DNA of 64,000 bases from Bipolaris cookei (Eukaryota; Ascomycota; Dothideomycetes; Pleosporales; Pleosporaceae), in assembly GCA_002286855.1 (NCBI GenBank), contig NRSV01000004.1, positions 1-64,000 on the forward strand, read 5' to 3'. Each line of letters begins with the position of its first letter. Positions within the stretch are counted from its first letter, which is position 1. The notes under the pieces were generated by a model. That model was given only the letters and a program-made list of their open reading frames with translations, ran no database searches and was not told where the DNA came from. Positions 11,681-21,910 of this stretch are shown here, piece after piece. The position numbers and the translations under genes were made by a program.

Positions 11681-12477
11681 ATGGGCGTTATACAATACCT
11701 TCGTCGCATAAGACCCGTGTCACAGCCGTTGACCACCACATCATTGACAGGATGCTGGCCGCTTTTTGCCATCTCTTTCTTACTCTCCGCACTATCCATT
11801 ACCAACCTGGGGCTACTGAGCTCCATGGTTGCGTGGCTACTCCGGCAAAAACACCACGTACATACGTATCAAGTCGACTGGCCTGGAAACGAAACAAAAT
11901 TGAACGTAGAGCCAAAGAATCTATGGGTGGACCATGGCCATGAGAGCAATGGTGCGGCAGCGTATGGATTCTTCGTGGGTCTCTTTGGTATGGTCACAGC
12001 ATGGAGGATGAGGAATGCTCAATGGGTGGGTTCAATCCATGTACGTTGTCAAGTGGCATCCAGTATACTGACGATCATGAGCAGCGCCTAAAGAGTCTTA
12101 CTGCGCTCGCTGTCTTGCTCTTTCTCGCCGTTTTATTCACCCTATCGACTTTCATCTTCGCCTTTGTGGTGACATATCAGACAACAGGCCAGCGCATCCG
12201 CGAACCTGTCGCCGTTAACACGGTTGGGATGAACTACCCAGAGTTCCGCTGGACGCCCGAGACTTGGTTCAAGGCTGTGCGGGATCTCCCTCTGGCAGAC
12301 CGATCCATGCGCAGCGAGATAGAGGACAGGATTCGAACTATGGTGGCATGGCGGTGGATGTTGCTCGTGATATTCCTTGTGGATGTCGCTGCATTCAGCA
12401 TAACAGCCATGGCTTGGCTGAAGCAGCGGAGGGGTGTGGCAGGGCGGCCAGTGTCGGCAGATACTATTGAGAAGTAG
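11681..12477 (+). CDS. Four-TM membrane protein of unknown function
   Basis: Unrecognised family. Two exons, 11681-12040 and 12085-12477, give 250 aa. The intron is only 44 nt (gtacgt ... ctgac ... gagcag), short but with all three splice signals, and it keeps frame in phase 0. Four hydrophobic segments are visible: LFAISFLLSALSITNLGLL near 25-43, GAAAYGFFVGLFGMVTAW near 94-111, LTALAVLLFLAVLFTLSTF near 125-143 and MLLVIFLVDVAAFSITAMAW near 211-230. A polar loop between TM1 and TM2 contains KHHVHTYQVDWPGNET, with one N-glycosylation sequon. The topology suggests an integral membrane protein of the secretory pathway or plasma membrane; function cannot be read. The start is the first ATG; the codons upstream in frame lack another. 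Confidence 0.7.
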
Positions 12478-12937
12478 GAGCGCGTACTTGGATTCAGATT
12501 TTTGAAGGATACCCATGCGGAACGTGGAACGAATATACATACTATGTTGGTCATTCTCCCGACCATTCTCACATGCAAAATACACATGTACACATGACTA
12601 CATATATTAGCCCGAGGAACCTTGCGGCGCTTGGAGGGCGGGCAGAACGCGTGACACACTCACGCCCCAGGCCAGCGGCACATGGGGTCGACTCAGTGCT
12701 TATATGTGGGATTCCCCAGTCAGACATTGTCATGTCTTTACAGCAGCGTTGAGTGGTGCAAGGTCTGAACTGAGGCCTAGCAACCCCACAAACGCTTAGC
12801 GAGAAGTAGTACGTACCCAGCCCAGTGCGAGACCTCGGCGCATCACCGCTACCGCCCATCGCGAAAAAAAAACCCTGGGCCCCGCCGATTCACCTCGAGC
12901 CCGTCCTGCTCTTGCGACCACGTCGCCAGTTTCCGCC
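12478..12937. other. Intergenic, SLC1 promoter region
   Basis: 460 bp without a gene. The 80 bp before the SLC1 start are C-rich. No clear regulatory motif could be assigned. Confidence 0.4.
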
Positions 12938-13935
12938 ATGAGCTGGCTTCTCTACCTCGCCATGCCGCCCGTGCTCATTGTGGCCATGCGGCTGCTGTCG
13001 CTCGTTTTGCCTGCGAAGCCCGCGCAGCTGCTCTCATACTATGCTTTTGCAGCCAGCTCCTTCATCCTCATGGGTTTCTGTGCCTTGTACGGCACCCTCG
13101 TAGCCATACCCCTGCGTATCATTGGGTATGGCGGCCTGATCCAATGGTCGGTGGGACGGGCCTTCAAGTGGTGCATGTGGTACGGAACCGGTGTGACGTT
13201 TAGGATCACGGGCAGCATGAAGAAGGAGGGTGGTGTTAGCGGCGAGGACGCGCTCAAGGACCGGCCTGCCGTCTTTGTGGGCAACCATCAGACGTGAGTT
13301 TTTGCCGCGATTGAGAGAAAAGACAACACATTGCCAGAGGTGGTGCTAACGCCTGATGTAGCGAACTCGACGTTCTCATGCTGGGCTGCATGTTCCCCAA
13401 GTACACATCCGTTACAGCTAAGAAGTCACTCAAGTACACGCCACTTCTGGGCTGGTTCATGGCGCTGTCCAAGACAGTCTTCATCGACCGCGCAAACCGC
13501 ACCACCGCTCGCGCCGCCTTCGACACGGCCGCTCAAACCATGAAGTCGACGCGTCAATCCGTCTTCATTTTCCCCGAGGGAACTCGCTCCTACGCCTCCA
13601 CCCCCGATCTCCTCCCCTTCAAGAAGGGCGCCTTCCACCTCGCCGTACAAGCACAAGTTCCCATTGTACCAGTCGTCTGCGCAAACTACTCGCACGTGCT
13701 GAACGTTAAGGAACAGAAGTTTTTGCCGGGCGTGGTCGATGTGACTGTCCTCCCGCCGATACAAACAAAGGGACTGGGTGCTGAGCACGTGGATGATCTG
13801 GTCAAGAGGACAAGAGATGCCATGATGGAGGAGCTGATTCGTCTGAGTCACATTTCTGGCGCTGGCAACGGTGAACCCCTACCGAGAAGCAGCGGAGTAG
13901 ACCAGTCACGCGGTGAGTTGAGGAAGAGGAATTAA
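12938..13935 (+). CDS. SLC1: 1-acyl-sn-glycerol-3-phosphate acyltransferase
   Basis: Lysophosphatidate acyltransferase that makes phosphatidic acid from lysophosphatidic acid and acyl-CoA in the ER membrane. Two exons, 12938-13293 and 13362-13935 (309 aa), are separated by a 68-nt intron (gtgagt ... gatgtag) that splits a threonine codon. The PlsC domain shows the HX4D catalytic motif NHQTELD with H117 and D122 exactly across the exon junction, then the substrate motif FPEGTRS near 189-195 and the block VPIVPVVCANY. Two to three hydrophobic segments precede it (YLAMPPVLIVAMRLLSLVL, SYYAFAASSFILMGFCALY). Length and motif order are typical of fungal SLC1 homologues. The C-terminus is hydrophilic and ends RGELRKRN. 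Confidence 0.93.
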
Positions 13936-14677
13936 GGCAGCGTCATCGTTTGAGCCTTCAATGGCTAGGACACCAAAGAGGCGTTAATGGTGTGCAACAA
14001 GAGGCCTGGAATAACCACAGTGGTTGCTCGGCATCTAATAGCCCAGACATGAGGCTGAGTGCATACGGCGCGTGCGGCGTTCAGTGGTTTCGGGTTTGGA
14101 TTTCATCACTGCATATTGATATCCTAGAGAAGAGGCATGTTCATTCTCGGATTGGCGTATATATCTCTGTGCTTTATTTAACGAATACAAAAATGTACAA
14201 TTCAATCTCTCACATGTGTGCAGTAAGACCGTATTATATTTCCTGATCAAGAGGACGACTTGTAGGATTTACGTCACACTAACAGACGCGTGAAAAGGTA
14301 CTAGAGTTTGCACAGGTGGTGTTTCGATAGTTGCATACACGCGTCTAGTGAGTGTTGTGTTAACAGGAAGAAGAGGATATTAGCATTGCCAATGGCGCAG
14401 ATCGGCGCACCCTCTTTCCTTCGCGTAATAAGAGGCCGACCTCGGTGCGAGCTTTGTTACCCCACGATTATACCCCTCCTTGCTAGTTACCCAATGCGGC
14501 ATTCCGACATGCACGCATGAAGTGTAGATGCAATGGGGGCTTTGTTAAGTATATATAGTGATGTAGGTTGGTATGTAAGTTGGCCTGTTTATTTAGCTAA
14601 GTGACTTGTTTTTTATTATTGTTTTGGCTGAGTATTCTTCTGTGAACTGAGCAGTGTAAGCAAGATAAGAGACAGAG
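13936..14677. other. Intergenic
   Basis: No supported gene in 742 bp; short frames only. The part from 14530 to 14640 is AT-rich and probably belongs to the promoter of the following SDR gene. Confidence 0.4.
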
Positions 14678-15757
14678 ATGGCATCGAGACAAGAGTATGA
14701 TGTGCGGGGGAAGAGTGCGATAGTTACGGGTGCTGGGTCTGGTATGCTACAGGCCCCCTGTCTTCATATAGTCTCCTCACTGAACCTCGAATAAAACATA
14801 GGCATAAACTTTTGCTTTGCTGCCATACTACTCAAGCATGGCTGCTCTGTTCTCATCGCCGACCTAGCACTCCGACCTGAAGCGCAGAAGCTCGTAGATG
14901 ACTACAACAAAAAGGAAGAAGGCAAACCACGAGCAGTCTTCGCCAAAATAGATGTAACCGACTGGCCCCAACTGGAGCGCATGTTCAGCGTCGCCATGCA
15001 AGAATTCGGTCAAATCGACATTGTCTGCCCTGGAGCCGGTATCTACGATCCCCATTGGACCAACTTCTGGCACCCACCAGGCGTCCCTGGCGGCAAGAGC
15101 AAAGACGATCCCAACGGAGGACGATATGCAAGTTTAGATATCAACGTCACGCATCCGATCCGCACAACTCAACTAGCCATTTCGCATTTCCTGAATCCTC
15201 CACCTGGCGTGCAGAAAGTAGGACCTCAGAACCCCAAGCGCGTCATCATCGTCTCCAGTATAGCAGGGCAGAACCCGAATTTCCACGCTCCGATATATAT
15301 CGCTGCCAAACATGCCATGAATGGATTTGTTCGTTCGCTGGCTCCGCTGGAAGCTGAGTTGGGCATAAGAGTTAATGGTGTGGCACCCGGTGTTATCAAA
15401 ACACCACTGTGGACCGAACACCCGGAAAAAATGACATATCTCGACTTGGAAAAAGATATATGGGCGACACCTGAAGAAGTTGCAGAAGCAATGTTGAGGT
15501 GTCTGCAGGAGGCTGAGATGGGTGGAGGCACAATTCTTGAGGTTGGCGCAAGACAGACGAGAAAGGTTGAGGCGCTGGTAAGTTAATACTGTCCTTACTA
15601 CCTTTTTGTATTTTTCAGTGTGCTAACAATGAGGAAACAGAACGACCCAGGACCGAGTGGCCCAGGACATACAGTTAGCAATATGAAGGAGCAGTATAAA
15701 GAGGTGTATGGGTGGTTGGGACAGGAGGGATGGGGTGTTGGGAAGACGAAATTGTAA
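14678..15757 (+). CDS. Short-chain dehydrogenase/reductase (classical SDR)
   Basis: NAD(P)-dependent oxidoreductase of the classical SDR family; the substrate cannot be told. Three exons, 14678-14741, 14802-15577 and 15641-15757, give 318 aa. The cofactor motif TGAGSGI begins in exon 1 and is completed in exon 2, where the usual last glycine is replaced by asparagine (TGAGSGIN). Others are CPGAGIYDP (the NAG-like motif), the catalytic serine in VSSIAG, and the YxxxK pair in IYIAAKHA (near residues 187 and 191), followed by VNGVAPGVIKTPLW. The proline/glycine insert WHPPGVPGGKSKDDPNG and overall form resemble fungal 15-hydroxyprostaglandin-dehydrogenase-like proteins. Introns are canonical (gtatgc/catag; gtaagt, branch tgctaac, aacag). 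The short last exon carries MKEQYKEVYGWLGQEGWG. Confidence 0.88.
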
Positions 15758-16384
15758 ACGTATGCATTTTTACTGATTAGCGGTGCAAGTGCTATTACTA
15801 TCTTGGAAGTAATACTGCCAGATACGAATTTGCGGCACGGGTGTTGTGAAATTCTTCCGTTGTCAAGCACGGCTTGCATGGACCATGAAGCTGTTGGACC
15901 GGCTATTGAGGATGCTTGGTCAGATGCCGGCGGTCGGACCACAGTGCTCCGGAGGGCTAGAATTCAGTATCGTGACAATCCAAGTACTGTGTGCAACGGT
16001 GGAAGTAGGCAAAAGACGAGTCTGACGTTGGCCGTGCGCGGTATCGCATCAGAGGGGACCCCCTGGTTAGTATTGCGGGCCATTGAGCAAAGATGAGATC
16101 ATTGGGTGGTGCGAGGGCCAGGCATGCGGACAACGAGGTTTGATAGCACCGGGCAATTTGGCCATGGCTTCAGCAGAGCGGCTGCACCGGGTCAAAGACG
16201 TCGGCCGGTGGCTGGCTGTTGACCTGAGGCATGCTGATTGACGGTGGGATAGCCTATGACCGAGTCGCTGGCCAGGCGTTGCCACTTGTGACGCTGCAGC
16301 CATTTTTCCATGGAGGGGCTCCCTGAGCGGGAGGGGGCGCTAATACGTATGAAAGTGCTCCACCGCCGCAGCAGCTCTCAACTG
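15758..16384. other. Intergenic between SDR and transaldolase
   Basis: No gene seen. An ATG frame at 15803-16096 (97 aa) has no recognised motif. Confidence 0.4.
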
Positions 16385-16506
16385 GCATCTTTCTTCTCAA
16401 ACTCTCTTCTCTCCATCCATCATCACCTTTGAACCGTTGATCCCCTCCGTTTCAAAGTAAAAAGCAAATACACTTTCACCCATATATACCCATCCACATA
16501 ATTACA
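16385..16506 (+). promoter_or_regulatory. Core promoter/leader of transaldolase
   Basis: A strongly pyrimidine-biased stretch (ctttcttctcaaactctctt and following) leads to a TATA-like catatatac near 16480, then ATG at 16507. CT-rich leaders of this kind are typical of highly expressed metabolic genes in filamentous fungi. Confidence 0.5.
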
Positions 16507-17683
16507 ATGCCTAGCTCTCTCGACCAACTCAAGGCCGCTGGCACCGTAAGTTGTTACCCCCACGCCATCGCGACAACCCGCGGAAGAATTGTTATGTCTG
16601 ACAAAACTTTGTCCTGCAGACCGTCGTCGCCGACTCTGGTGACTTTGCTACCATCAAGAAGTACCAGCCCCAGGATGCGACGACCAACCCTTCGCTCATC
16701 CTTGCCGCCTCCAAGAAGCCCGAGTACGCGAAGCTGATTGACGCCGCTGTCGCATACGGCAAGAAGAACGGCACCGACATTGAGAACCAGGTCGATGTCA
16801 CCCTCGACAACCTCCTTGTCCAGTTCGGCAAGGAGATCCTCCAGATTGTCCCCGGCAAGGTCTCAACAGAGGTCGACGCCCGCTTCTCCTTCTCCACCGA
16901 GCAGTCTGTAAACAAGGCCCTCCGCATCATCGACGTACGTTTGCACTAAAACCCCTCTAATTTGAAAGAGCAAGAAAAAAGAATTGGTATGCTGACTCTG
17001 TGCAGCTCTACAAGGAGGCTGGCATTGACAAGGAGCGCGTTCTCATCAAGCTCGCCTCAACATGGGAGGGCATCAAAGCTGCTGAGATCCTGCAGTCCAA
17101 GCACGGCATCAACTGCAACCTTACCCTCATGTTCTCTCAGGTTCAGGCCATTGCTGCCGCTGAGGCCGGTGCCTACCTCATCTCTCCTTTTGTTGGCCGT
17201 ATTCTCGACTGGTACAAGGCCGCTACCAAGAAGGAGTACACCAAGGACGAGGACCCTGGTGTCAAGAGCGTCCAGCAAATCTTTAACTACTACAAGAAGC
17301 ACGGCTACAAGACCATTGTCATGGGTGCCTCTTTCCGCAGCATTGGCGAGGTCACTGAACTTGCTGGCTGCGACTACCTTACCATTGCCGTGAGTAGCAC
17401 CCTGTAAAACACAATATTCTGTCCAATTTACTAACAGACCTAGCCCAACCTGCTCGAGCAGCTCTACAACTCGGAGGATGAGGTCCCCAAGAAGCTCATT
17501 GCTGAGGATGCTAGCAAGCTCGACATTGAGAAGAAGAGCTACATCAACGACGAGGCCGAGTTCCGCTTCTACTTCAACGAGGACCAGATGGCCGTCGAGA
17601 AGCTCCGTGAGGGTATCTCGAAATTCGCCGCTGATGCTGTTACTCTCAAGGACATCCTCCGTGAGAAGATCCAGGCGGCATAA
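16507..17683 (+). CDS. TAL1: Transaldolase
   Basis: Transfers a dihydroxyacetone unit between sedoheptulose-7-phosphate and glyceraldehyde-3-phosphate in the non-oxidative pentose phosphate pathway of the cytosol. Four exons, 16507-16545, 16620-16934, 17006-17389 and 17444-17683, give 325 aa, the family's usual length. Conserved features are VVADSGDF (catalytic Asp near 18), QPQDATTNPSLIL, NCNLTLMFSQVQA, ISPFVGRILDW and the Schiff-base lysine K133 in RVLIKLASTWEG. All three introns have canonical borders (gtaagt/ctgcag; gtacgt/gtgcag; gtgagt/cctag), and all junctions are phase 0. Codon use is strongly C-biased, consistent with high expression. Confidence 0.97.
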
Positions 17684-18150
17684 ATCGCAGGGTCCGATAT
17701 CGGCCCAGAGATGAGTTTACGATATAATTAGCTTTTTTTTCTCTTCAGCTCCAGCATTGAGACTTGATAGGAGGTTCGGATGGCACGTAGGTAGAAAAAA
17801 ATGAAGCGTGAAAACCCGATACATTTGCAAGACACTATGCGTGCCTTAGTGAAACACTATGAACGCGTTGGCTGATGATAGCATAACCAAAGCTGAGGCA
17901 GCTAGAGGGGCTGGAACTAAGGATTTATCATCATTCGCCGGTTCTGGCTCGGCTTTACTGGTTGTGTCCACAGCTCTGGCGGGTCTGGCCGACGTTGCGT
18001 CACTGGAGAGCCCCGCATTGAAAGCTTACCCGAGCGGAAGCTACCTTCTCTTCCCCCCTTCTCTTCAACTATTCACTCAATTCCCCAAGCCCAAAAGATT
18101 ACATCGAACTCATCAGTTCCTCCATCAATACCAGTCACATAACCGTCATA
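17684..18150. other. Intergenic, SOD1 promoter region
   Basis: 467 bp with no gene. A pyrimidine-rich leader (18050-18110, cttctcttcccccc and similar) precedes the SOD1 start. Confidence 0.45.
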
Positions 18151-19102
18151 ATGGTCAAAGCCGGTAAGTTTTACACCCAGTAGCCGCACGGGCTTGCCCT
18201 GTTGTGGCAAGGTGGGGTCATCCGGATGCGTGAGATTGAGCAGATTGTTTAAAAGACACCATGTCTAGCGGTATCAAACAGGTCAGAAAGGGGAGAGCAA
18301 TTGGGCAAGACTCGTATTGCGAGGACCATGTTGTCCCTTCTAGAAGCCTGTCCCAAGCTCGTTCCCCCCATTCATGGCTGCTTGGTTCGCGGCCTGCTCC
18401 AATCAGCTCGGTGGACGCGAAACACCCTGATGGCCTTGTCATCCCAAGTGGAAAAATGAAGAGAGAGCAAGCGGATAGGCCCGAAGATCTTCAGGCAAAC
18501 AGACCTTGTGCTAATACGTAAAACACGCAGTCGCTGTCCTCCGTGGAGACTCCAACATCAAGGGAACCGTCACCTTTGAGCAGGCCGACGAGTCCTCCCC
18601 CACCACCATCTCATGGGACATTACCGGTCACGATGCCAACGCTGAGCGTGGCATGCACATTCACGCCTTCGGTGACAACACAAACGGCTGCACATCTGCT
18701 GGACCCCACTGTGAGTTTCACGGTGTTCTCCGCTTCCCATATAAGAGCGTTGCATGCTAAGACATGTGCAAATAGTCAACCCCCACAACAAGACCCACGG
18801 TGCCCCCAGCGACGAGGAGCGCCACGTCGGTGACTTGGGCAACTTCAAGACTGACGGCCAGGGCAATGCTCAGGGAACCGTCACCGACAAGCTGATCAAG
18901 CTAATTGGCTCCGAGAGCGTCATTGGTGTATGTTTCTTTGCTACTCTTATCCATTATATAAATACTGATGACGTTTTAATAGCGCACCATTGTCGTTCAC
19001 GCCGGCACTGACGACCTCGGAAAGGGTGGCCACGAGGAGTCTAAGAAGACTGGTAACGCTGGAGGCCGTCCTGCTTGCGGTGTTATTGGTATCTCCAACT
19101 AA
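18151..19102 (+). CDS. SOD1: Cu/Zn superoxide dismutase
   Basis: Cytosolic dismutase converting superoxide to oxygen and hydrogen peroxide. Four exons, 18151-18163, 18531-18710, 18776-18927 and 18983-19102, give 154 aa, the standard length. The copper and zinc ligands are visible in GMHIHAFGDNTNGC, GPHFNPHNKTHG and ERHVGDLGN, with the disulphide partner in GGRPACGVIGISN and the electrostatic-loop residues in VVHAGTDDLGKGGHEES. Exon 1 holds only MVKA plus one base. Intron 1 is 367 nt, far longer than every other intron here; it starts gtaagt and ends acgcag. Introns 2 and 3 are 65 and 55 nt. Confidence 0.96.
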
Positions 19103-19385
19103 GAATTGTATACCACGTATAAATAGAAAATTCGAATGGGTGCTGAGCTCATGCAACATGGAGTAGCTCACTTGCCAACGTAATCATGAAGCAGCCTAAG
19201 AAAGAGGGGCATGGATGGGTTCGAGTAGTTAGCATAACTTTTGTACTACTGTAGCTCATTTGATCCCGCTACCCTGACAATTGTCGTCGCTTTAGCTGTG
19301 TATCATGGCTGATCCTATGTGGGTTTCGTGGGAGAGGAAATAAGATCTGATCACCCTTAAGAGTCTCTGCTCTTAACGTGTTTTA
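19103..19385. other. Intergenic between SOD1 and transposon block
   Basis: SOD1 3' region; no gene seen. It ends at a TA dinucleotide (19384-19385), the likely target of the Fot1-like insertion. Confidence 0.5.
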
Positions 19386-21223
19386 TCAGTAAGCGGCCCA
19401 TGTCAGTTAGTGGCCCACCCCACCTCACCTAACGCGACGCTCTGCGCAATTGCTCTACAACAACGCAATAAAATTAGATGATATTAAGAGATATAATTAG
19501 TTATCCAGCTCTACATGAAGTCCGAGTGTGTCCTTGAACGTGACACTTCGTACACGTCGGCGGCGCGCGCTGACGTCGCTCACCAGCCTGGCTCTGGCTA
19601 GCCTCCATCAACACCTTCTCTGCCTCTGCAGCTGACTGCTGAGCCTGCTGCACCTGAAGAGCGCCTCCACAGGTTATATACTGACGCTGCTGGTCTTGCT
19701 TTTGTCGTTGGCGCTGATTTTCTACACGTAGCTTCCTATTCTCCTCTACGAGTATCGTTGCTGATTGCATTGCAAGCTGAGCGCTTTTAGCGAGCTGGCG
19801 TATCGCAACGCTCGTTGGGCTCTCTGGCTGGTGGCGTAGTCGCTCTTGGAGATAGCATACCTGCTGCTGAAGCTCTGCTACTGTATATGGTGTCTCTGTC
19901 TGCAATGCTGCCTGCGCTGCGGCGTTATTATTTGTGGTTATGTGTGGTGGAGACGGTGTTCTAGCTATTGTAAGTGACAGAACACGATCTGGACAGGGAG
20001 GGACAAGGCCTGTTGCCCGAAAACCTGCCTGGATGTTCTGCTGCGTGAATACTGTCGGCCGGATCCGTGTATAGACTGTAAGGAAGTCTATCTTGTCAAC
20101 GTGGTAGACGCCTTGACGGGCGAGCTCCTCAACCTCACGTCCGTACGCGCGCTTAAGAGGAGAGTAGCAGCTTACATCTAGTGGCTGGAGGAGATGGGAG
20201 GTGTGAGGCAGCATACAGAGGGTAGTAATCTTATTCTCAGTACAGTACTGGTCAAACTCTGGCGTGGCGTGGCTGCTATGGCCGTCTAGGATAAGAAGAC
20301 GATAGACTCCAGCTGTACGAGCCGCTGTATGCTGATTAAAGTGCTTCACCCACTCTACGCCAAGCTGATCAGTCGTCCAGCCATTGTCTGATACTGCAAC
20401 AGTCCAGTTTGGTGGAAGGCCTTGATACCAGCTGCTCTAGTGGGCCTTACCAGACAGGATCACGAACGGTGGTAGACACCAGTCAGATGCGTTAATACAC
20501 TCAATTGCTGTAACCCACTCACGATTGCCTGGCTGTACGGCGACTGCCCGACCAACTCTATCAGAGCTAGTCACGACTTTTGACGTTGCAGCGACGCCCA
20601 TAGCAAATCCAGTCTCGTCAAAGTTGTAGATATCTTGATCTAGAACGCCGTACGTCTGTCGCGTCTCTGCTACTAGCTTAAACCACGCTGCGATTATAGC
20701 AGGATCTTTATACTGGGCGCGCTGGCTATCAAACTTCATAGTCCACTTTGTCTGAAGCTCTGGCTGGCTCTGGACGAAGCGCGATACCCAGTTCTTGCCA
20801 ACAGGTGGTGGAGGTGGATCTTGGCCGCGCCCAGCGAGTAGAGCGTCTGCCATTTGTCGTACATCAATGATATGGGGCGAGAAACCGCGTCGGCCAAGGT
20901 CTAGGATCCACTGCACAAGAGATTGCTCTTCAGTAGCTGATAGCTTGCGATTGACAGAGGCTGTCTCTGATCGTGGCTGGACGCCGCGGAGACGCGTTCG
21001 AAGAGTCGATTCTGGCACATCGTACGCTTTTGCAAGAGCGCGGATAGATTGTTTTAGGTTATTACGGTAAGACGCTATAGTAAGGCTTATTCTGTCTTCA
21101 CGAGAAGTTTGTACAGAACGTTGTTGTCGCGGCATTGTGGTGGTTGTGTGGAGAGTCGCGTCAAGTTTAGTGGGGTGCGCAGCTTACTGATCCGCGCAGC
21201 TTACTGATCCCGCACGTTAGTGA
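19386..21223 (-). mobile_element. Fot1/pogo-like DNA transposon, copy 2 (about 1.84 kb, nearly complete)
   Basis: Flanked by TA on both sides (19384-19385 and 21224-21225), the expected target duplication of Tc1/mariner-pogo elements. The termini are inverted repeats that share tcagtaagc, ccccac and gcgac blocks. The left end reads TCAGTAAGCGGCCCATG then TCAGTTAGTGGCCC; the right end, reverse-complemented, has about three copies of a similar ~17-bp unit (TCACTAACGTGCGGGA, TCAGTAAGCTGCGCGGA, TCAGTAAGCTGCGC). Inside is one transposase reading frame on the minus strand. Confidence 0.8.
19501..21135 (-). pseudogene. Fot1/pogo-like DDE transposase with a single nonsense codon
   Basis: From ATG at 21135 (MPRQQRSVQTSREDRI) the frame is open except for one TAG at 20437-20439, after SGKAH; segments before and after are in the same frame, 544 codons in all. 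Copy 1 has CAG (Gln) there, so the change is C to T in a CA context on the coding strand, a RIP-type mutation. Domains are an N-terminal helix-turn-helix (SIRALAKAYDVPESTLRTRL), a CENP-B-type second DNA-binding part with WVSRFVQSQPEL, a DDE core (NFDETGF, LILDGHSSH, HLLQPLDVSCYSPLKRAYG) and a glutamine-rich C-terminus ending in a CCHC-like knuckle (CTKCHVQGHTRTSC). Readthrough or a revertant could give an active enzyme. Confidence 0.88.
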
Positions 21224-21234
21224 TACTATAGTAA

Positions 21235-21855
21235 GGCTGCTGAGATTTGTCCCCAAGGTTTTGAGATTTGTCCCCCCTTTGAGATTTGTCCCCCGCGCTA
21301 GTGCTAGTGAAAGTTACTCGTTCAATTTGGTTTAGCGCATAATCTATGGACGCGACAACATCACGACGCCGCGCGTCTTTGCAATAGGTTGACAACCTTC
21401 AAAATATATGAGTATTAACTCTCTTTCCTTGTTCACAATAGCATGGGTGACATTGCACCTCCTCCAGACCTACTATACGGCACCTATGAAGAAGCTTTTG
21501 ATGCCCTCAAGGCGCATGGCATGCAGCATGGCTATGGCTTCGTACTTAAGCGCAAGTTGACGCTCAGAATGTAGTAACTGAACCTCAGAACGCAGTTGTT
21601 GAACCTCAGGATGCACCTTCGCTGCGGCCTAAGCGTGCTGCAGCAATGGCCGCTCCAGATGCTTGGAAATGTCTTGGTCCACGCAAGAGACGTCGACGTT
21701 AGTAGAATATAGCATAACTATGTAGTTAACTATAGTTGTTGTCTAGCACTAGTTAACTACTTTTCATATGCCGAGGCACCAATACGGTCTAGTTACTGTA
21801 ATTTATTTAACGCTTACCAAGTTATGGTTAGCGCGGGGGACAAATCTCAGCAGCC
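21235..21855 (+). mobile_element. Internally deleted MULE derivative (non-autonomous)
   Basis: The ends are inverted copies: ggctgctgagatttgtcccc at 21235 and gggggacaaatctcagcagc ending at 21854. Inside the left end, gagatttgtcccc is repeated three times. On the plus strand an ATG at 21443 starts a FAR1-like N-terminus (YGTYEEAFDALKAHGMQHGY) that stops after about 40 codons. The remnant then jumps to the transposase's basic C-terminus (KRAAAMAAP ... LGPRKRRRR, stop near 21702). The middle of the gene is missing. Confidence 0.75.
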
Positions 21856-21910
21856 AGATACATATAAAGGGTGGCTGCGCTTGAATCAAATGTATCACTA
21901 GATTTGGTAT

